Source of the DNA: Pseudomonas sp. IPO3778
GTDB taxonomy: Bacteria > Pseudomonadota > Gammaproteobacteria > Pseudomonadales > Pseudomonadaceae
Assembly: GCF_013386825.1 (NCBI RefSeq)
Contig: NZ_JACARC010000037.1
Span: 62,001 to 126,000, forward strand
Direction of reading: 5' to 3'
DNA: 64,000 nucleotides
The translations under genes and the position numbers were made by a program. The notes beneath the pieces are model-generated. The model saw only the letters and a list, made by a program, of their open reading frames with translations, was not told the origin of the DNA and did no database searches. Positions within the stretch are counted from its first letter, which is position 1, and each line of letters begins with the position of its first letter. Positions 15,183 through 24,431 of the stretch are shown one piece after another.

Positions 15183-17840
15183 TTAAGCGAGGCTCTTGCT
15201 CACCACCTCAAACACATCACTGGACAGCTCGCCGGACGCGCGAATCCGCTCCAGCTCGCCTTTCATCAGCGCCTGCCGCGCGTCGTCGTATTTGCGCCAG
15301 CGGGTCAGTGGTGCCAACTGCCGCGACGCAATCTGCGGGTTGAAGCCGTTCAACTGGATCACCAAATCCGCCAGGAAGCGATAACCCGAACCATCCGCCG
15401 CATGGAAGTTGATCAGGTTCTGCCCGGCAAACGCGCCCACCAATGCCCGCACCTTGTTCGGGTTCTTGATGTTGAACGCCGGGTGCTGCATCAACGCCTT
15501 GACCCGTTCCAGCGCGCCCGGCAACCCACTGCCGGCCTGCACGCTGAACCATTGGTCCATGACCAGCGGGTTGTCCTTGAAGTTCTCGGCAAACACCGCC
15601 AGGGCCTTGGCCTTCTCTTCTTCGAACGGCGAGTTGACCAACACCGCCAGGGCCGTGAGGCGCTCGGTCATGTTGTCGCACGCATCGAACTGTTCAAGGG
15701 TTGCGGCCAGCACTTCAGGCTTGCCGCTGAGCATCAGGTACGACAGCGCAATGTTCTGCAAGGCGCGACGGGCAAAGTGTTCCGCCTCGGCCACGTACGG
15801 GGTTTTCTTCGACAGGTCGCGATTGGCCTGGTAACGCAGCCACAGCCCTTCGAACAGCTGATCGGCCAGTTGCTTGCGGGCAAATTCACGCGCGGTGTGG
15901 ATGGCGTCGACGTCTGCGACTTCGCTGATTTCAGTCAGGTAGGCTTCGCTCGGCAGCGAGAGCATTTCGGCGACCATCGCCTGGTCCAGGCGCTCATCGC
16001 TCAATACACTGCGCAGCGCAGTGATCAGGCGTTGGTCCAGCGCCAATGCCAGGCCCTGCTGATGCTGGGCGATCAGCTCTTGCAACACCTGCACCGACAA
16101 CTGCTGGCCGGCGTCCCAGCGATTGAAACCATCGCTGTCGTGCTGCATCAGGAACATCAGTTGGTCGCGGTTGTAGGGGAAGCTCAGCTTCACCGGCGCC
16201 GAGAAGCCACGCAGCAGCGAAGGCAGCGGGTGTTCGGCGATGTCGACAAAGGTGAAGGTCTGTTCGGCTTCAGTCACCGAGATCACCCGGGACGTGGCGC
16301 CAGCCATCGCTTCGCCGGCCAGGCGCAGGGCGATACCCGCGCCCTTCCCGTCCAGCAGGCCCAGTTCGACCGGAATCACGAACGGCAGCTTTTGCACTTT
16401 GTCCGGGGTTTCCGGGCAGCTTTGACGGAAGGTCAGGCTGTAGGTTTTTGCGGCTGCGTCGTAGGACTCGCTCACCGCCAGGCGTGGCGTGCCGGCTTGG
16501 CTGTACCAGCGCTTGAACTGGGTCAGGTCGGCGCCGTTAGCGTCTTCCATGGCCTTGATAAAGTCATCGCAGGTCACGGCCTGGCCGTCGTGGCGTTCGA
16601 AGTACAGGTCGCTGCCTTTGCGGAAGCCTTCGGCGCCGAGCAGGGTTTGGATCATGCGGACGACTTCCGAGCCCTTTTCGTACACGGTCAGGGTGTAGAA
16701 GTTGGAGATTTCGATAAAGCCGTCCGGACGTACCGCGTGAGCCATGGGACCGGCGTCTTCGGCGAACTGGTGCGTGCGCAGGTAGGCCACGTCCTGGATA
16801 CGCTTGACCGTCGCCGAGTTCATGTCGGCAGAGAATTGCGAGTCACGGAACACGGTGAAGCCTTCCTTCAGCGACAGCTGGAACCAGTCGCGGCAGGTCA
16901 CGCGGTTGCCCGACCAGTTGTGGAAGTATTCGTGGGCGACGATCGCCTCCACACGCTGGTGAGCGGCGTCGGTGGCGGTTTCGGCACGGGCCAGCACGGC
17001 GCTGGAGTTGAAGATGTTGAGGCCCTTGTTCTCCATGGCGCCCATGTTGAAGTCGTTGACCGCGACGATCATGAAAATGTCGAGGTCGTACTCACGGCCA
17101 TAGACTTCTTCGTCCCAGCGCATGGACTTCTTCAGGCTGTTCATGGCGTGCTGGCACTTGTCGATGTTTTCCGGCTCAACATAGATGCGCAGCGCCACGG
17201 TGCGCTCGGTCATGGTGGTGAAGGTGTCTTCAACGCACCACAAATCACCGGCCACCAGTGCGAACAGGTAAGCCGGTTTCTTGAACGGGTCTTCCCAGGT
17301 CGCCCAGTGCCGGCCGTCTTCGCCGGGGCCGGACGCAATCGGGTTGCCATTGGACAGCAGCACCGGGTAGCTGTGTTGTTCGGCGATCACCGTGGTGGTG
17401 AAGACGCTCATCACGTCCGGGCGGTCGAGGTAATAGGTGATCTTGCGGAAGCCTTCGGCCTCGCACTGGGTGCAGAACATGCCGCCGGATTTGTACAGGC
17501 CTTCCAGGGCGGTGTTGGTTTCCGGGTGGATCTTCACCGTGGTGTCGAGGGTGAAGGTCGCGCTGGTGGGGTGCACGGTCAGGTGGCTGTCGCTCAACTG
17601 ATAGTCCGCGTCGGTCAGTTCCTGATCGGCGAGGTTTACCGACACCAGCTCGAGCTGTTGCCCGTCCAGCACCAGCGGCGGCAAGCCGGCGCCGCGCTCG
17701 GGGTTGCGGCGCATCACCAGTTGCGCGTGGACCAGGCTGTGGTCCTCGAACAACTCGAAGGTCAGGTGCGTCTCGTCGATCAGGTAGTCCGGCGCCTGAT
17801 AGTCCTTCAGGTAAATCATCTTCGGCTGTTCGGTGCGCAT
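15183..17840 (-). CDS. pepN: Aminopeptidase N
   Basis: A cytoplasmic M1-family zinc aminopeptidase that trims N-terminal residues from peptides. At 885 residues it has the E. coli PepN length. The exopeptidase motif GAMEN is at 267-271. The zinc site is HEYFH at 303-307, with the third ligand Glu326 eighteen residues after the second histidine. The C-terminal helical domain is complete. AAGGACG precedes the ATG. It is the last gene of a six-gene minus-strand run (nadK to pepN), starting 13 bases after the DUF2797 stop. Confidence 0.96.
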   Translation of the reverse strand: MRTEQPKMIYLKDYQAPDYLIDETHLTFELFEDHSLVHAQLVMRRNPERGAGLPPLVLDGQQLELVSVNLADQELTDADYQLSDSHLTVHPTSATFTLDTTVKIHPETNTALEGLYKSGGMFCTQCEAEGFRKITYYLDRPDVMSVFTTTVIAEQHSYPVLLSNGNPIASGPGEDGRHWATWEDPFKKPAYLFALVAGDLWCVEDTFTTMTERTVALRIYVEPENIDKCQHAMNSLKKSMRWDEEVYGREYDLDIFMIVAVNDFNMGAMENKGLNIFNSSAVLARAETATDAAHQRVEAIVAHEYFHNWSGNRVTCRDWFQLSLKEGFTVFRDSQFSADMNSATVKRIQDVAYLRTHQFAEDAGPMAHAVRPDGFIEISNFYTLTVYEKGSEVVRMIQTLLGAEGFRKGSDLYFERHDGQAVTCDDFIKAMEDANGADLTQFKRWYSQAGTPRLAVSESYDAAAKTYSLTFRQSCPETPDKVQKLPFVIPVELGLLDGKGAGIALRLAGEAMAGATSRVISVTEAEQTFTFVDIAEHPLPSLLRGFSAPVKLSFPYNRDQLMFLMQHDSDGFNRWDAGQQLSVQVLQELIAQHQQGLALALDQRLITALRSVLSDERLDQAMVAEMLSLPSEAYLTEISEVADVDAIHTAREFARKQLADQLFEGLWLRYQANRDLSKKTPYVAEAEHFARRALQNIALSYLMLSGKPEVLAATLEQFDACDNMTERLTALAVLVNSPFEEEKAKALAVFAENFKDNPLVMDQWFSVQAGSGLPGALERVKALMQHPAFNIKNPNKVRALVGAFAGQNLINFHAADGSGYRFLADLVIQLNGFNPQIASRQLAPLTRWRKYDDARQALMKGELERIRASGELSSDVFEVVSKSLA

Positions 17841-17853
17841 GTCTGTCGTCCTT

Positions 17854-18684
17854 CTACTGATGCACGGCGAGCTGGTAGGCCGTGTATTTACGAATGTTGA
17901 TCACGCCGGTGTCGAAGATCAGGTATTGGCCCTTGATCCCCATCAGCGTGCCTTCGGCAATCGGGTTCTTGTCCAGGTTGAAGCTGACGATCTTGGTCGG
18001 GTACTGCTCGATCGGGTAACGGATTTCGATCGGTTCGATATCGGTCACCGGTTGGATGGCCTGCAGGCCAAAGCGTTCCTGCAAACCGAGCAAGCCTTCG
18101 GCACAGTTGGCGAACAGTTCGTCGCGCACCTGCGCAAGGTCGACGGCCTGGGCATCGCCCTTGAGCAGCGCACGCCAGTTGGTCTTGTCGGCCACCTGGC
18201 TGCGGAACAGGTCTTCGACGAAACCCGATTGCTGGCGTGTGGCAACGCGCATGATCGGCAGCGCCTGGCTGGCGCCCTGGTCCAGCCAGCGGGTTGGCAA
18301 CTGGCTGGCGCGCGTGATACCGACCTTGATCCCCGACGAATTCGCCAGGTACACCACGTGGTCGGTCATGCAGAATTTTTCACCCCAGGCCGGATCGCGG
18401 CAGGTGCCGGCGTCGTAATGACAGCGCTCGGGGCTCATGATGCACAGATCGCACTGGGCCAGTTTGGTCATGCACGGGTAGCAGTAACCCTGGCTGAAAC
18501 TGGTCTTGGTCTTGCGACCGCAATGGGTGCAATGAATCGCACCGAGGTATTCCAGGCGCACGGTGGTGCCGATCAACGGGTTGACCGGCACCTCGATATC
18601 GCCGAGGCGAAACGCGTATTGAACGGTCGGCTCACCCAACTGCGCCGACATTTTGCTGACTGCACCACGGCCAATCTCAATCAA
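17854..18684 (-). CDS. DUF2797 domain-containing protein
   Basis: A 276-residue protein of the DUF2797 family, function unknown. Cysteine pairs form probable zinc-binding knuckles (CTHCGRK, CYPCMTKLAQCDLC, CHYDAGTC). The middle has a GIY-YIG-like stretch (VVYLANSSGIKVGITRASQL), which suggests a nuclease-related fold, but I cannot confirm catalytic residues. The frame is open to an ATG at 18741. I prefer the TTG at 18684, which overlaps the yeaC stop as TTGA and gives the start (M)IEIGRGAVSKM; the longer form would overlap yeaC by 61 bases. pepN follows after 13 bases. Confidence 0.8.
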   Translation of the reverse strand: MIEIGRGAVSKMSAQLGEPTVQYAFRLGDIEVPVNPLIGTTVRLEYLGAIHCTHCGRKTKTSFSQGYCYPCMTKLAQCDLCIMSPERCHYDAGTCRDPAWGEKFCMTDHVVYLANSSGIKVGITRASQLPTRWLDQGASQALPIMRVATRQQSGFVEDLFRSQVADKTNWRALLKGDAQAVDLAQVRDELFANCAEGLLGLQERFGLQAIQPVTDIEPIEIRYPIEQYPTKIVSFNLDKNPIAEGTLMGIKGQYLIFDTGVINIRKYTAYQLAVHQ

Positions 18685-18941
18685 TGGATGGCATCCGACT
18701 TGAACAGGATGTTCGGCACCGGTGCCGACTTCGAGGCGCATTCCTGCGGGCCCATGTAGCCGGTGCGCTGGTCTTCCGGCAGGTTCTGCAGTTCCCAGGC
18801 GATCACCGCCTGCAACGACAGTTCACGCTGCTCGGCGGTGAGCTTGCGGCCATCGGACCATTTGCCGATTTCCACGGCGAGCTTGAGGCTCTCGTAGATG
18901 TCCGGGGTGATGTTTTCGATCATTTCGACAAAAGAGGACAT
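18681..18941 (-). CDS. yeaC: YeaC family protein (DUF1315)
   Basis: An 86-residue soluble protein matching the small YeaC/DUF1315 family: MSSFVEMIENITPDIYESL, then KLTAEQRELSLQAVIAWE, a GYMGPQECASK-type motif, and a short polar end. Its biochemical role is unknown. It sits 15 bases after the rhomboid protease gene and overlaps the DUF2797 gene at its stop, so it is almost certainly co-transcribed with both. Assignment rests on remembered family motifs. Confidence 0.82.
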   Translation of the reverse strand: MSSFVEMIENITPDIYESLKLAVEIGKWSDGRKLTAEQRELSLQAVIAWELQNLPEDQRTGYMGPQECASKSAPVPNILFKSDAIH

Positions 18942-18956
18942 AAGACTCTTCCTTAA

Positions 18957-19832
18957 CTAAATAGGAGACATTTTGCGGCGGCTGTACAAGCCACCCAACA
19001 AGCCGGTCAGGCACCCGATCACCAGGCCGCCCACGTGGGCCGCGTTGGCGATTTCGCCGAAGCCGATCATCGAGACCAGGCCCGACAGGCACAGCACCAG
19101 CCACACCAGCATCATCACCAACACCCCGCGAGGCAGGCGATACACCGGATTGGGCGACAACAATTGATAGATCCAGCAATGCCCGAGCAAGCCGTACAGC
19201 ACGCCGGACAACCCGCCAAACAGGCCGGGACCACCAAAATAATATTGAGCGTAGTTGGACACCAGGCTGAACAACAGCGTCAGGCCCAGCAGGTTGATAC
19301 TGCCCTGGCGCAGCTCGATACGCCGCCCCAGCTCCCAGTACCACATGCCGTTCATGGCCAGGTGCAGGATGCCGAAGTGGATCAGCATCGGCGTGACCAA
19401 CCGCCACCACTGTCCCGACGCCAGGCTGTCGGTCAATGGCGTAAAACGGATGTACTCACCGACCACGCTGAACGGCAGGAAGGTCAGCCAGCTCATCGCC
19501 TGCAGGTTATCCCCCAGCAGCGTGACCGCACCGACAATGATGCTCAGCAGCAGCACCAGCCCGGTGACCGGGCTGTGGCGCAACTGCTGGACAAACCCGG
19601 GGCGCCGGGCCGGCGGTGCCTGGTCCGGAATATCCAGTTGCTGGTCCGGGTCGCCGGCAGGAAAGCGCTGGTACAAGACCTTCACGTCTTCACTGATTGC
19701 ATCGGGCACCCACAGCACCTGCTCCCCGGCTTCCTCGCTCACGCGATGGGGCACTTGCATGCGTTGCAGCAGCTTGACGAAACCACTCAAATCCACCGCC
19801 AGCGGCAAACGTAAAACAGCCACGGTACTCAT
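18957..19832 (-). CDS. Rhomboid family intramembrane serine protease
   Basis: An inner-membrane protease that cleaves within or near membrane helices. The first 85 residues form a soluble domain. The six-helix core follows, with His157 and Asn161 in HFGILHLAMNGMW, nucleophile Ser209 in GGLSGVLYGLLGH, and His266 in NAAHVGG, so the catalytic dyad is intact. It overlaps the metallophosphatase stop by four bases (ATGA). Natural substrates are unknown. The N-terminal soluble region resembles the GlpG cytoplasmic domain in placement. Confidence 0.9.
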   Translation of the reverse strand: MSTVAVLRLPLAVDLSGFVKLLQRMQVPHRVSEEAGEQVLWVPDAISEDVKVLYQRFPAGDPDQQLDIPDQAPPARRPGFVQQLRHSPVTGLVLLLSIIVGAVTLLGDNLQAMSWLTFLPFSVVGEYIRFTPLTDSLASGQWWRLVTPMLIHFGILHLAMNGMWYWELGRRIELRQGSINLLGLTLLFSLVSNYAQYYFGGPGLFGGLSGVLYGLLGHCWIYQLLSPNPVYRLPRGVLVMMLVWLVLCLSGLVSMIGFGEIANAAHVGGLVIGCLTGLLGGLYSRRKMSPI

Positions 19833-20800
19833 GAAATAACCTCAGGGCGCTCGACGTCGACCCAAACAAATTTACGCGGGTCCAGGCGGGTTTCCTGATC
19901 CAGCCGGTAGGCCACCAGCTTGCCGTACAGCACCGCGCTGTAGTCCAGGCAGGCCAGGTTCGGGCGGATCGGTGCTGGTTTGCCGCTGCGCCAGTAGTGA
20001 CCGACGAACAGCAACGGTTCGTCGACGCCATAGCGCAGCAGGGAATTTTTCTCGCTGGACGACAGTGGCGTGGCGGCCACCGGCTCCGGCAGCGCATCGG
20101 GCTGGAACACGATGTCGCCGTAGGTCTTCGGGTCGTCTTCCCAGAATTTGGTGCGGAAGAACGAACGCGTCAGGCCGTCGCCACCGGTCAGGGTCAGGCC
20201 GTCCGGCAGGCGCATGTCGGTGCCGCGCAGCAGGCGGTCGAAGGCGTTGCTGGCGAAACTGCCGGGCACGGCGGCGGCTTGCAGGAAGTGCTGGTCGATG
20301 CAGCCGTCCGGGAAATGCGCGCGCAGGGGTTCGATAAAGCCGTTGTCCCAGCACGCGTGCACCACGCGGAACCGCCCGGCATCGACAAACAGCGGCATTT
20401 CGTAGAACCAGCCGAGGAAGTCGTGCCAGTCCGCCGGGTGCTGTTCGAACTGGGTCAGGGTTTCCTGGATCAACCGCGCATGGCGTGGGGTGTGCTCGCG
20501 CACGAATTGCTTGCCGCTGCCCGGGGTGGCCGGCGTACTCCAGCCCAGCGCGTTGAACTCATGGTTCCCCATGATGCACAGCGCCTGGCCGGCCTCGGTC
20601 ATGTCGTGGACGATGTGCAGCGCCTCGCGAATACGCGGCCCGCGGTCGATGATATCGCCGAGGAACACGGCCATTCGCGACGGGTGGCGCCAGGTGCCGC
20701 CCTGCTTGTGGTAACCCAATTGGTCGAGCAAGTGCTCAAGGGTATGAGCGCAACCGTGCACGTCACCAATCAGGTCGTAGCTACGCGCGGGATCGAGCAT
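19829..20800 (-). CDS. Metallophosphoesterase (calcineurin-like)
   Basis: A 323-residue dimetal phosphatase of the serine/threonine or diadenosine-tetraphosphate phosphatase type. Metal-binding motifs are in order: GDVHG (12-16), FLGDIIDRGP and IMGNHEFNA, followed by further His-containing strands. Start ATG 20800 shares one base with the nadK stop (TGATG), so translation is coupled. A longer frame to 20851 exists but would intrude into nadK. The substrate cannot be told from sequence; coupling to nadK suggests nucleotide metabolism (inference). Confidence 0.86.
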   Translation of the reverse strand: MLDPARSYDLIGDVHGCAHTLEHLLDQLGYHKQGGTWRHPSRMAVFLGDIIDRGPRIREALHIVHDMTEAGQALCIMGNHEFNALGWSTPATPGSGKQFVREHTPRHARLIQETLTQFEQHPADWHDFLGWFYEMPLFVDAGRFRVVHACWDNGFIEPLRAHFPDGCIDQHFLQAAAVPGSFASNAFDRLLRGTDMRLPDGLTLTGGDGLTRSFFRTKFWEDDPKTYGDIVFQPDALPEPVAATPLSSSEKNSLLRYGVDEPLLFVGHYWRSGKPAPIRPNLACLDYSAVLYGKLVAYRLDQETRLDPRKFVWVDVERPEVIS

Positions 20801-21690
20801 CAGTCGCCTCCACCCCCCAAGCGGCTGCCCCAGCCCAGCTTGGTCCGGCACACTTCGTAGTAGTTGTGGTCCAGCGGATGGATCAACCGCAGCTTCTGCG
20901 CCTTTTTGCTCACGGTGATGGTGTCACCGGGGGCGCAGGTGAAATGGTTCTGCCCGTCGCAGGAGACTTGCGGGTAGATCTGCATGTCTTTGGAGACCAC
21001 GATTTTCAGCTCACTGTTGCCGTCGACCACAATCGGTCTGCTGGACAACATATGGGGGTACATCGGCACGATCACAATGGCATCCAGCTTGGGATGCATG
21101 ATCGGCCCGCCGGCAGACAGCGCGTACGCGGTAGAGCCGGTCGGTGTGGCGACGATCAGGCCGTCGGCCTTCTGGCTGCAGACGAACTGGCCGTCGATGT
21201 ACAGCTCGAACTCGATCATCCGCGTCGATTTGCCGGGGTGAAGCACCACGTCGTTGAGGGCGTCGCCCTGGCCGATGGCTTCACCGTGGCGGCGCACTTC
21301 AGCCTGCAGCAGGAAGCGGTTTTCCACCAGGTAGTGACCGTCCAGCACCTTGGCCACTTCGACTTCCAGCTCGTCGGGGCGAATATCGGTGAGGAACCCC
21401 AGGCTCCCGCGGTTGATCCCCAGCACCGGCACGTTATGCCGCGCCAGCGCACGGGCGGCGCCCAGCAGGCTGCCGTCGCCACCCACCACGATCACCATGT
21501 CGCAGACTTCACCGAGCATTTTGCGCGACGAGGTTTGCAGGCCGTGGCCCGGGAGGATTTCAGCGATGGTGTCTTCGAGGATCACATGCAGGTGGCGCTC
21601 GAGCAGAAACTTTTTCAGCCGGCGGACGGTGTCCAACACCTGGGTACTGCCCAGGCGACCGATAATGCCGATATTGCGAAATTGCTCCAT
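20800..21690 (-). CDS. nadK: NAD kinase
   Basis: Phosphorylates NAD+ to NADP+ using ATP or polyphosphate in the cytoplasm. The 296-residue length is normal. The GGDGS motif is at 70-74, followed by NRGSLGFLTDI, LNDVVLHPG and the glycine-rich TPTGSTAYALSAGGPI, all diagnostic of the PpnK/NadK family. It is the first gene of the minus-strand run ending at pepN and is divergent from the DUF1853 gene; the 143-base gap (21691-21833) should contain its promoter. Confidence 0.95.
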   Translation of the reverse strand: MEQFRNIGIIGRLGSTQVLDTVRRLKKFLLERHLHVILEDTIAEILPGHGLQTSSRKMLGEVCDMVIVVGGDGSLLGAARALARHNVPVLGINRGSLGFLTDIRPDELEVEVAKVLDGHYLVENRFLLQAEVRRHGEAIGQGDALNDVVLHPGKSTRMIEFELYIDGQFVCSQKADGLIVATPTGSTAYALSAGGPIMHPKLDAIVIVPMYPHMLSSRPIVVDGNSELKIVVSKDMQIYPQVSCDGQNHFTCAPGDTITVSKKAQKLRLIHPLDHNYYEVCRTKLGWGSRLGGGGD

Positions 21691-21833
21691 GGGGCTCCTG
21701 CGGGGTTCGGGTTCTGCAAAAAAGAACGATTATGGGCGAAAGCCGGCGTTACACAAAATCCTTTGTCGCCGCAAACCCCAGACGACAACGGTTCTCAGCC
21801 CCCTTTCCGGCTGTAAAAGGCTATGCTCGGACC

Positions 21834-22820
21834 ATGACCCTGTTCCCTGATTTACAGCACCTGCCCCGCCAACTGCGTCACCCCGAGGTGCGCGACCTCG
21901 CGTGGGTGATGCTCGCCCCGCCGATGCTCACGCAAACGCCCTGGCCGCAACGTCACCCGCTGACCGGCAGCGACTGGGTGCAGGCCCCGCATGTGCTGGA
22001 GCACTGGTTGCGCCAACTGGACCAGGACAGCAGCGCCCTGCTGCACTGGCTGAGCCAGGCACGCACCCGGCGGCTGGGGTTGTATTACGAACGATTGTGG
22101 CAATTTGCTGTGCAGCATGCGCCGGGCGTGGAATTGCTCGCGGCCAACCTGCCGATCCGCCAGGCCGGGCATACCCTGGGAGAGCTCGACATGCTGCTGC
22201 GCGACCGAGACGGCGTGCACCATCTGGAACTGGCGATCAAACTCTACCTCGGCCCCCAGGACGGCGACGGCCGGGACACCGCCCAATGGCTGGGCCCGGG
22301 CTGCCACGACCGGCTGGACCGCAAGCTGGCCCATCTGGCCCAGCATCAACTGCCGATCTCCGCCCGGCCGGAAAGCCGGGAAGTGCTGGCCGCCCTGGAC
22401 ATTCAAGCCTTTGATGCCCATCTATGGCTGGGCGGGTATTTGCTCTACCCATGGCCCGGCATGGCACACGCGCCGGTGGGCGCACATCCGCAGCATCTGA
22501 ATGGGCGCTGGCTGCATCAGCGCGACTGGTCGAGGTTTATCGAACAGAGCCCCGCCGGTCGCTGGCAACCGCTGCCCCGCCACGCGTGGCTGGCGCCGGC
22601 ACACTACCCGGCGGACGAAGCCTGGGACGCGGCCCGGATGCAGCACTGGCTAACCGAGCTGGACCCGATGGCGCCCGCACAATTGCTGGTGCGCCTGGTG
22701 GAAAACAGCGAAGGCGAATGGGAAGAGGCCGAACGGTTGTTTCTGGTGGCGGATCTCTGGCCGAATGTGCCGGCGCTTACAGGTTATCGATATGCCGATA
22801 ATCAATCTGTAACTCCGTAG
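21834..22820 (+). CDS. DUF1853 family protein
   Basis: A 328-residue protein with many tryptophans and a conserved core (TLGELDMLLRDRDGVHHLELAIKLYLG) that resembles the restriction-endonuclease-like DUF1853 family. The D...E-x-K-like pattern (ELDMLL, HLELAIK) would suit a PD-(D/E)XK fold, but nuclease activity is untested here. I chose ATG 21834 because the longer frame to 21732 begins inside the divergent promoter region. Its end overlaps the convergent VWA gene by 44 bases. Confidence 0.8.
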   Translation: MTLFPDLQHLPRQLRHPEVRDLAWVMLAPPMLTQTPWPQRHPLTGSDWVQAPHVLEHWLRQLDQDSSALLHWLSQARTRRLGLYYERLWQFAVQHAPGVELLAANLPIRQAGHTLGELDMLLRDRDGVHHLELAIKLYLGPQDGDGRDTAQWLGPGCHDRLDRKLAHLAQHQLPISARPESREVLAALDIQAFDAHLWLGGYLLYPWPGMAHAPVGAHPQHLNGRWLHQRDWSRFIEQSPAGRWQPLPRHAWLAPAHYPADEAWDAARMQHWLTELDPMAPAQLLVRLVENSEGEWEEAERLFLVADLWPNVPALTGYRYADNQSVTP

Positions 22821-23508
22821 CCAGTTGCCTCGCGCGTCCCAGCCGAATCGGGCCGCGCTCGATGTCCACCAGCAAACCCGGGCAGTCCAGTGGCGGCAGC
22901 CCCGCCACATCCTTCAGCCGTCCATCGGTGATCACCAGCAACCGCTGCTGCTCCGCCGGATAACGCGTGCGTCGGGCCGCCAACCACTGCCCAGCTTCGT
23001 TCAGCGCTGCCAACAATGGCGTGCCGCCGCCTGCGCCGAGCCCTTCAAGCCAGTGATTGAGCCCCTTGGCTGCCTTTAATCCCTGCACCTGCCATTTCGG
23101 CGATTGCCCGCTCGCAGTGAGCAACGCCATGCGCGCCCGCTGCCGATAGGCATCGTCAAACAGCTGGGCCAGCAACCCTTTGGCATCCGTCAACGCCTGA
23201 TGCCGCCGGGTGGAAGCCGACGCATCGACAATCACTAGCCACAGCTCATGGGGCGTACGGCTGCGCAGTTGATACAACAGGTCTTCACGGCGTTGCGGTC
23301 GCCCGCCGAGCAGCGTGCCCGGCCAGTTGATCGAACCTTGCGCCGCGCTGCGCGCCTGGCCTCGCCGGCCCTTGTTCAGTCGACCCGCCTTGGGCCGCGC
23401 ATCCGCCCCCGCGTCAGGCTTGGGGCGAATGCCTAGGGCTTTTTTGGCCAGGTGGGCACGGCTCGGCGAGCGCCTGTCGGCAGTGCGGGTGCGGGCATGT
23501 CGCCCCAT
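22777..23508 (-). CDS. VWA-domain protein, ChlD/BchD-like cobaltochelatase partner
   Basis: A 243-residue protein. The first 75 residues are basic and low in structure. A von Willebrand A domain follows, with MIDAS motif DASAS at 95-99 and the ITDGRLKD turn near 195. It corresponds to the C-terminal half of magnesium chelatase subunit D, without the AAA+ half. Next to cobN and a ChlI-like ATPase it most likely supplies the D function for aerobic cobalt insertion. Its start lies 76 bases inside the chlI-like gene, an unusually long overlap, and its 3' end overlaps DUF1853 by 44 bases. Confidence 0.83.
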   Translation of the reverse strand: MGRHARTRTADRRSPSRAHLAKKALGIRPKPDAGADARPKAGRLNKGRRGQARSAAQGSINWPGTLLGGRPQRREDLLYQLRSRTPHELWLVIVDASASTRRHQALTDAKGLLAQLFDDAYRQRARMALLTASGQSPKWQVQGLKAAKGLNHWLEGLGAGGGTPLLAALNEAGQWLAARRTRYPAEQQRLLVITDGRLKDVAGLPPLDCPGLLVDIERGPIRLGRARQLATELQIDYRHIDNL

Positions 23509-24431
23509 TGGCCCTGGCCTTCAGGTGCATCATTGGCCTTGGGTGATTGACCGCCAGCGGGCGGCGTTGCAGGCGGGGATTGCTCCTGGCGACGATGGCG
23601 CAGGGCAAATTCCGCGACGGCTTCGATATCTTCTTCGCTGATGGCCGTAGCGCCCCGCCAAGCCGCATGGGCACGGGCGCCACGCAGCCAGACCAGATCG
23701 GCGCGCAAGCCATCGACGCCGGCGGCAAAGCAGCGCTCGGTAATCTGCGCCAGCGCCTGGTCATCCAGCGGGATGCTCTCCAACAGCGCCCGCGCCTGGG
23801 TGCAGCGCTCGCGCAACGCGGCCTGCTGATCGGCCCATTGCTCGCAGAAACCCTGGGGATCGTTGTCGAAATCCAGGCGGCGACGGATGATCTGCCCACG
23901 CTCGGCGGGCTGGGTGTGCCCGCTCAGCGCCACGTTGAAACCAAACCGGTCGAGCAATTGCGGGCGCAACTCGCCCTCTTCCGGGTTCATGGTGCCGATC
24001 AGCACAAAGCGCGCCGAATGCCGATGGGAAATCCCGTCGCGCTCGATCAGGTTGGTGCCGCTGGCGGCCACGTCCAGCAGCAGATCCACCAGATGGTCGG
24101 GCAGCAGGTTGACTTCATCGACGTAGAGCACGCCACCGTCGGCCTTGGCCAGCACGCCGGGGGAAAATTGTGCGCGGCCCTCGCCGAGCGCCGCGTCCAG
24201 ATCGAGGGTGCCTACCAGCCGTTCCTCGGTGGCGCCCAAGGGCAGCGTGACGAACTGACCACTGGCGAGCAGGTCTGCCAGGCCGCGCGCCAGGGTGGAC
24301 TTGGCCATGCCGCGCGGGCCTTCGATCAGCACGCCGCCGATTTTCGGGTCGATGGCGGTCAGGCACAGGGCCAGTTTCAGGTCATCGGCGCCGACAACGG
24401 CAGACAGCGGGAAATGCGGGAGGTCGGTCAT
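23433..24431 (-). CDS. ChlI/BchI-like AAA+ ATPase, cobaltochelatase motor subunit
   Basis: A magnesium-chelatase-I type AAA+ ATPase of 332 residues. Walker A GPRGMAKST is at 38-46 and Walker B VLYVDEVN ends at about 107, followed by sensor-1 IGTMNPEEG and the RPQLLDRF arginine-finger segment. It should drive CobN-catalysed cobalt insertion with the VWA protein. Start ATG 24431 shares one base with the cobN stop (TGATG); the frame extends upstream but only as cobN antiphase. The C-terminus (about 290-332) is low complexity and overlaps the next gene. Confidence 0.87.
   Translation of the reverse strand: MTDLPHFPLSAVVGADDLKLALCLTAIDPKIGGVLIEGPRGMAKSTLARGLADLLASGQFVTLPLGATEERLVGTLDLDAALGEGRAQFSPGVLAKADGGVLYVDEVNLLPDHLVDLLLDVAASGTNLIERDGISHRHSARFVLIGTMNPEEGELRPQLLDRFGFNVALSGHTQPAERGQIIRRRLDFDNDPQGFCEQWADQQAALRERCTQARALLESIPLDDQALAQITERCFAAGVDGLRADLVWLRGARAHAAWRGATAISEEDIEAVAEFALRHRRQEQSPPATPPAGGQSPKANDAPEGQGQWGDMPAPALPTGARRAVPTWPKKP

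Noticed and set aside
15402..17900. Long plus-strand open frame across pepN
   Set aside because: Antisense to a secure pepN with zinc motifs; no ribosome site or domain.
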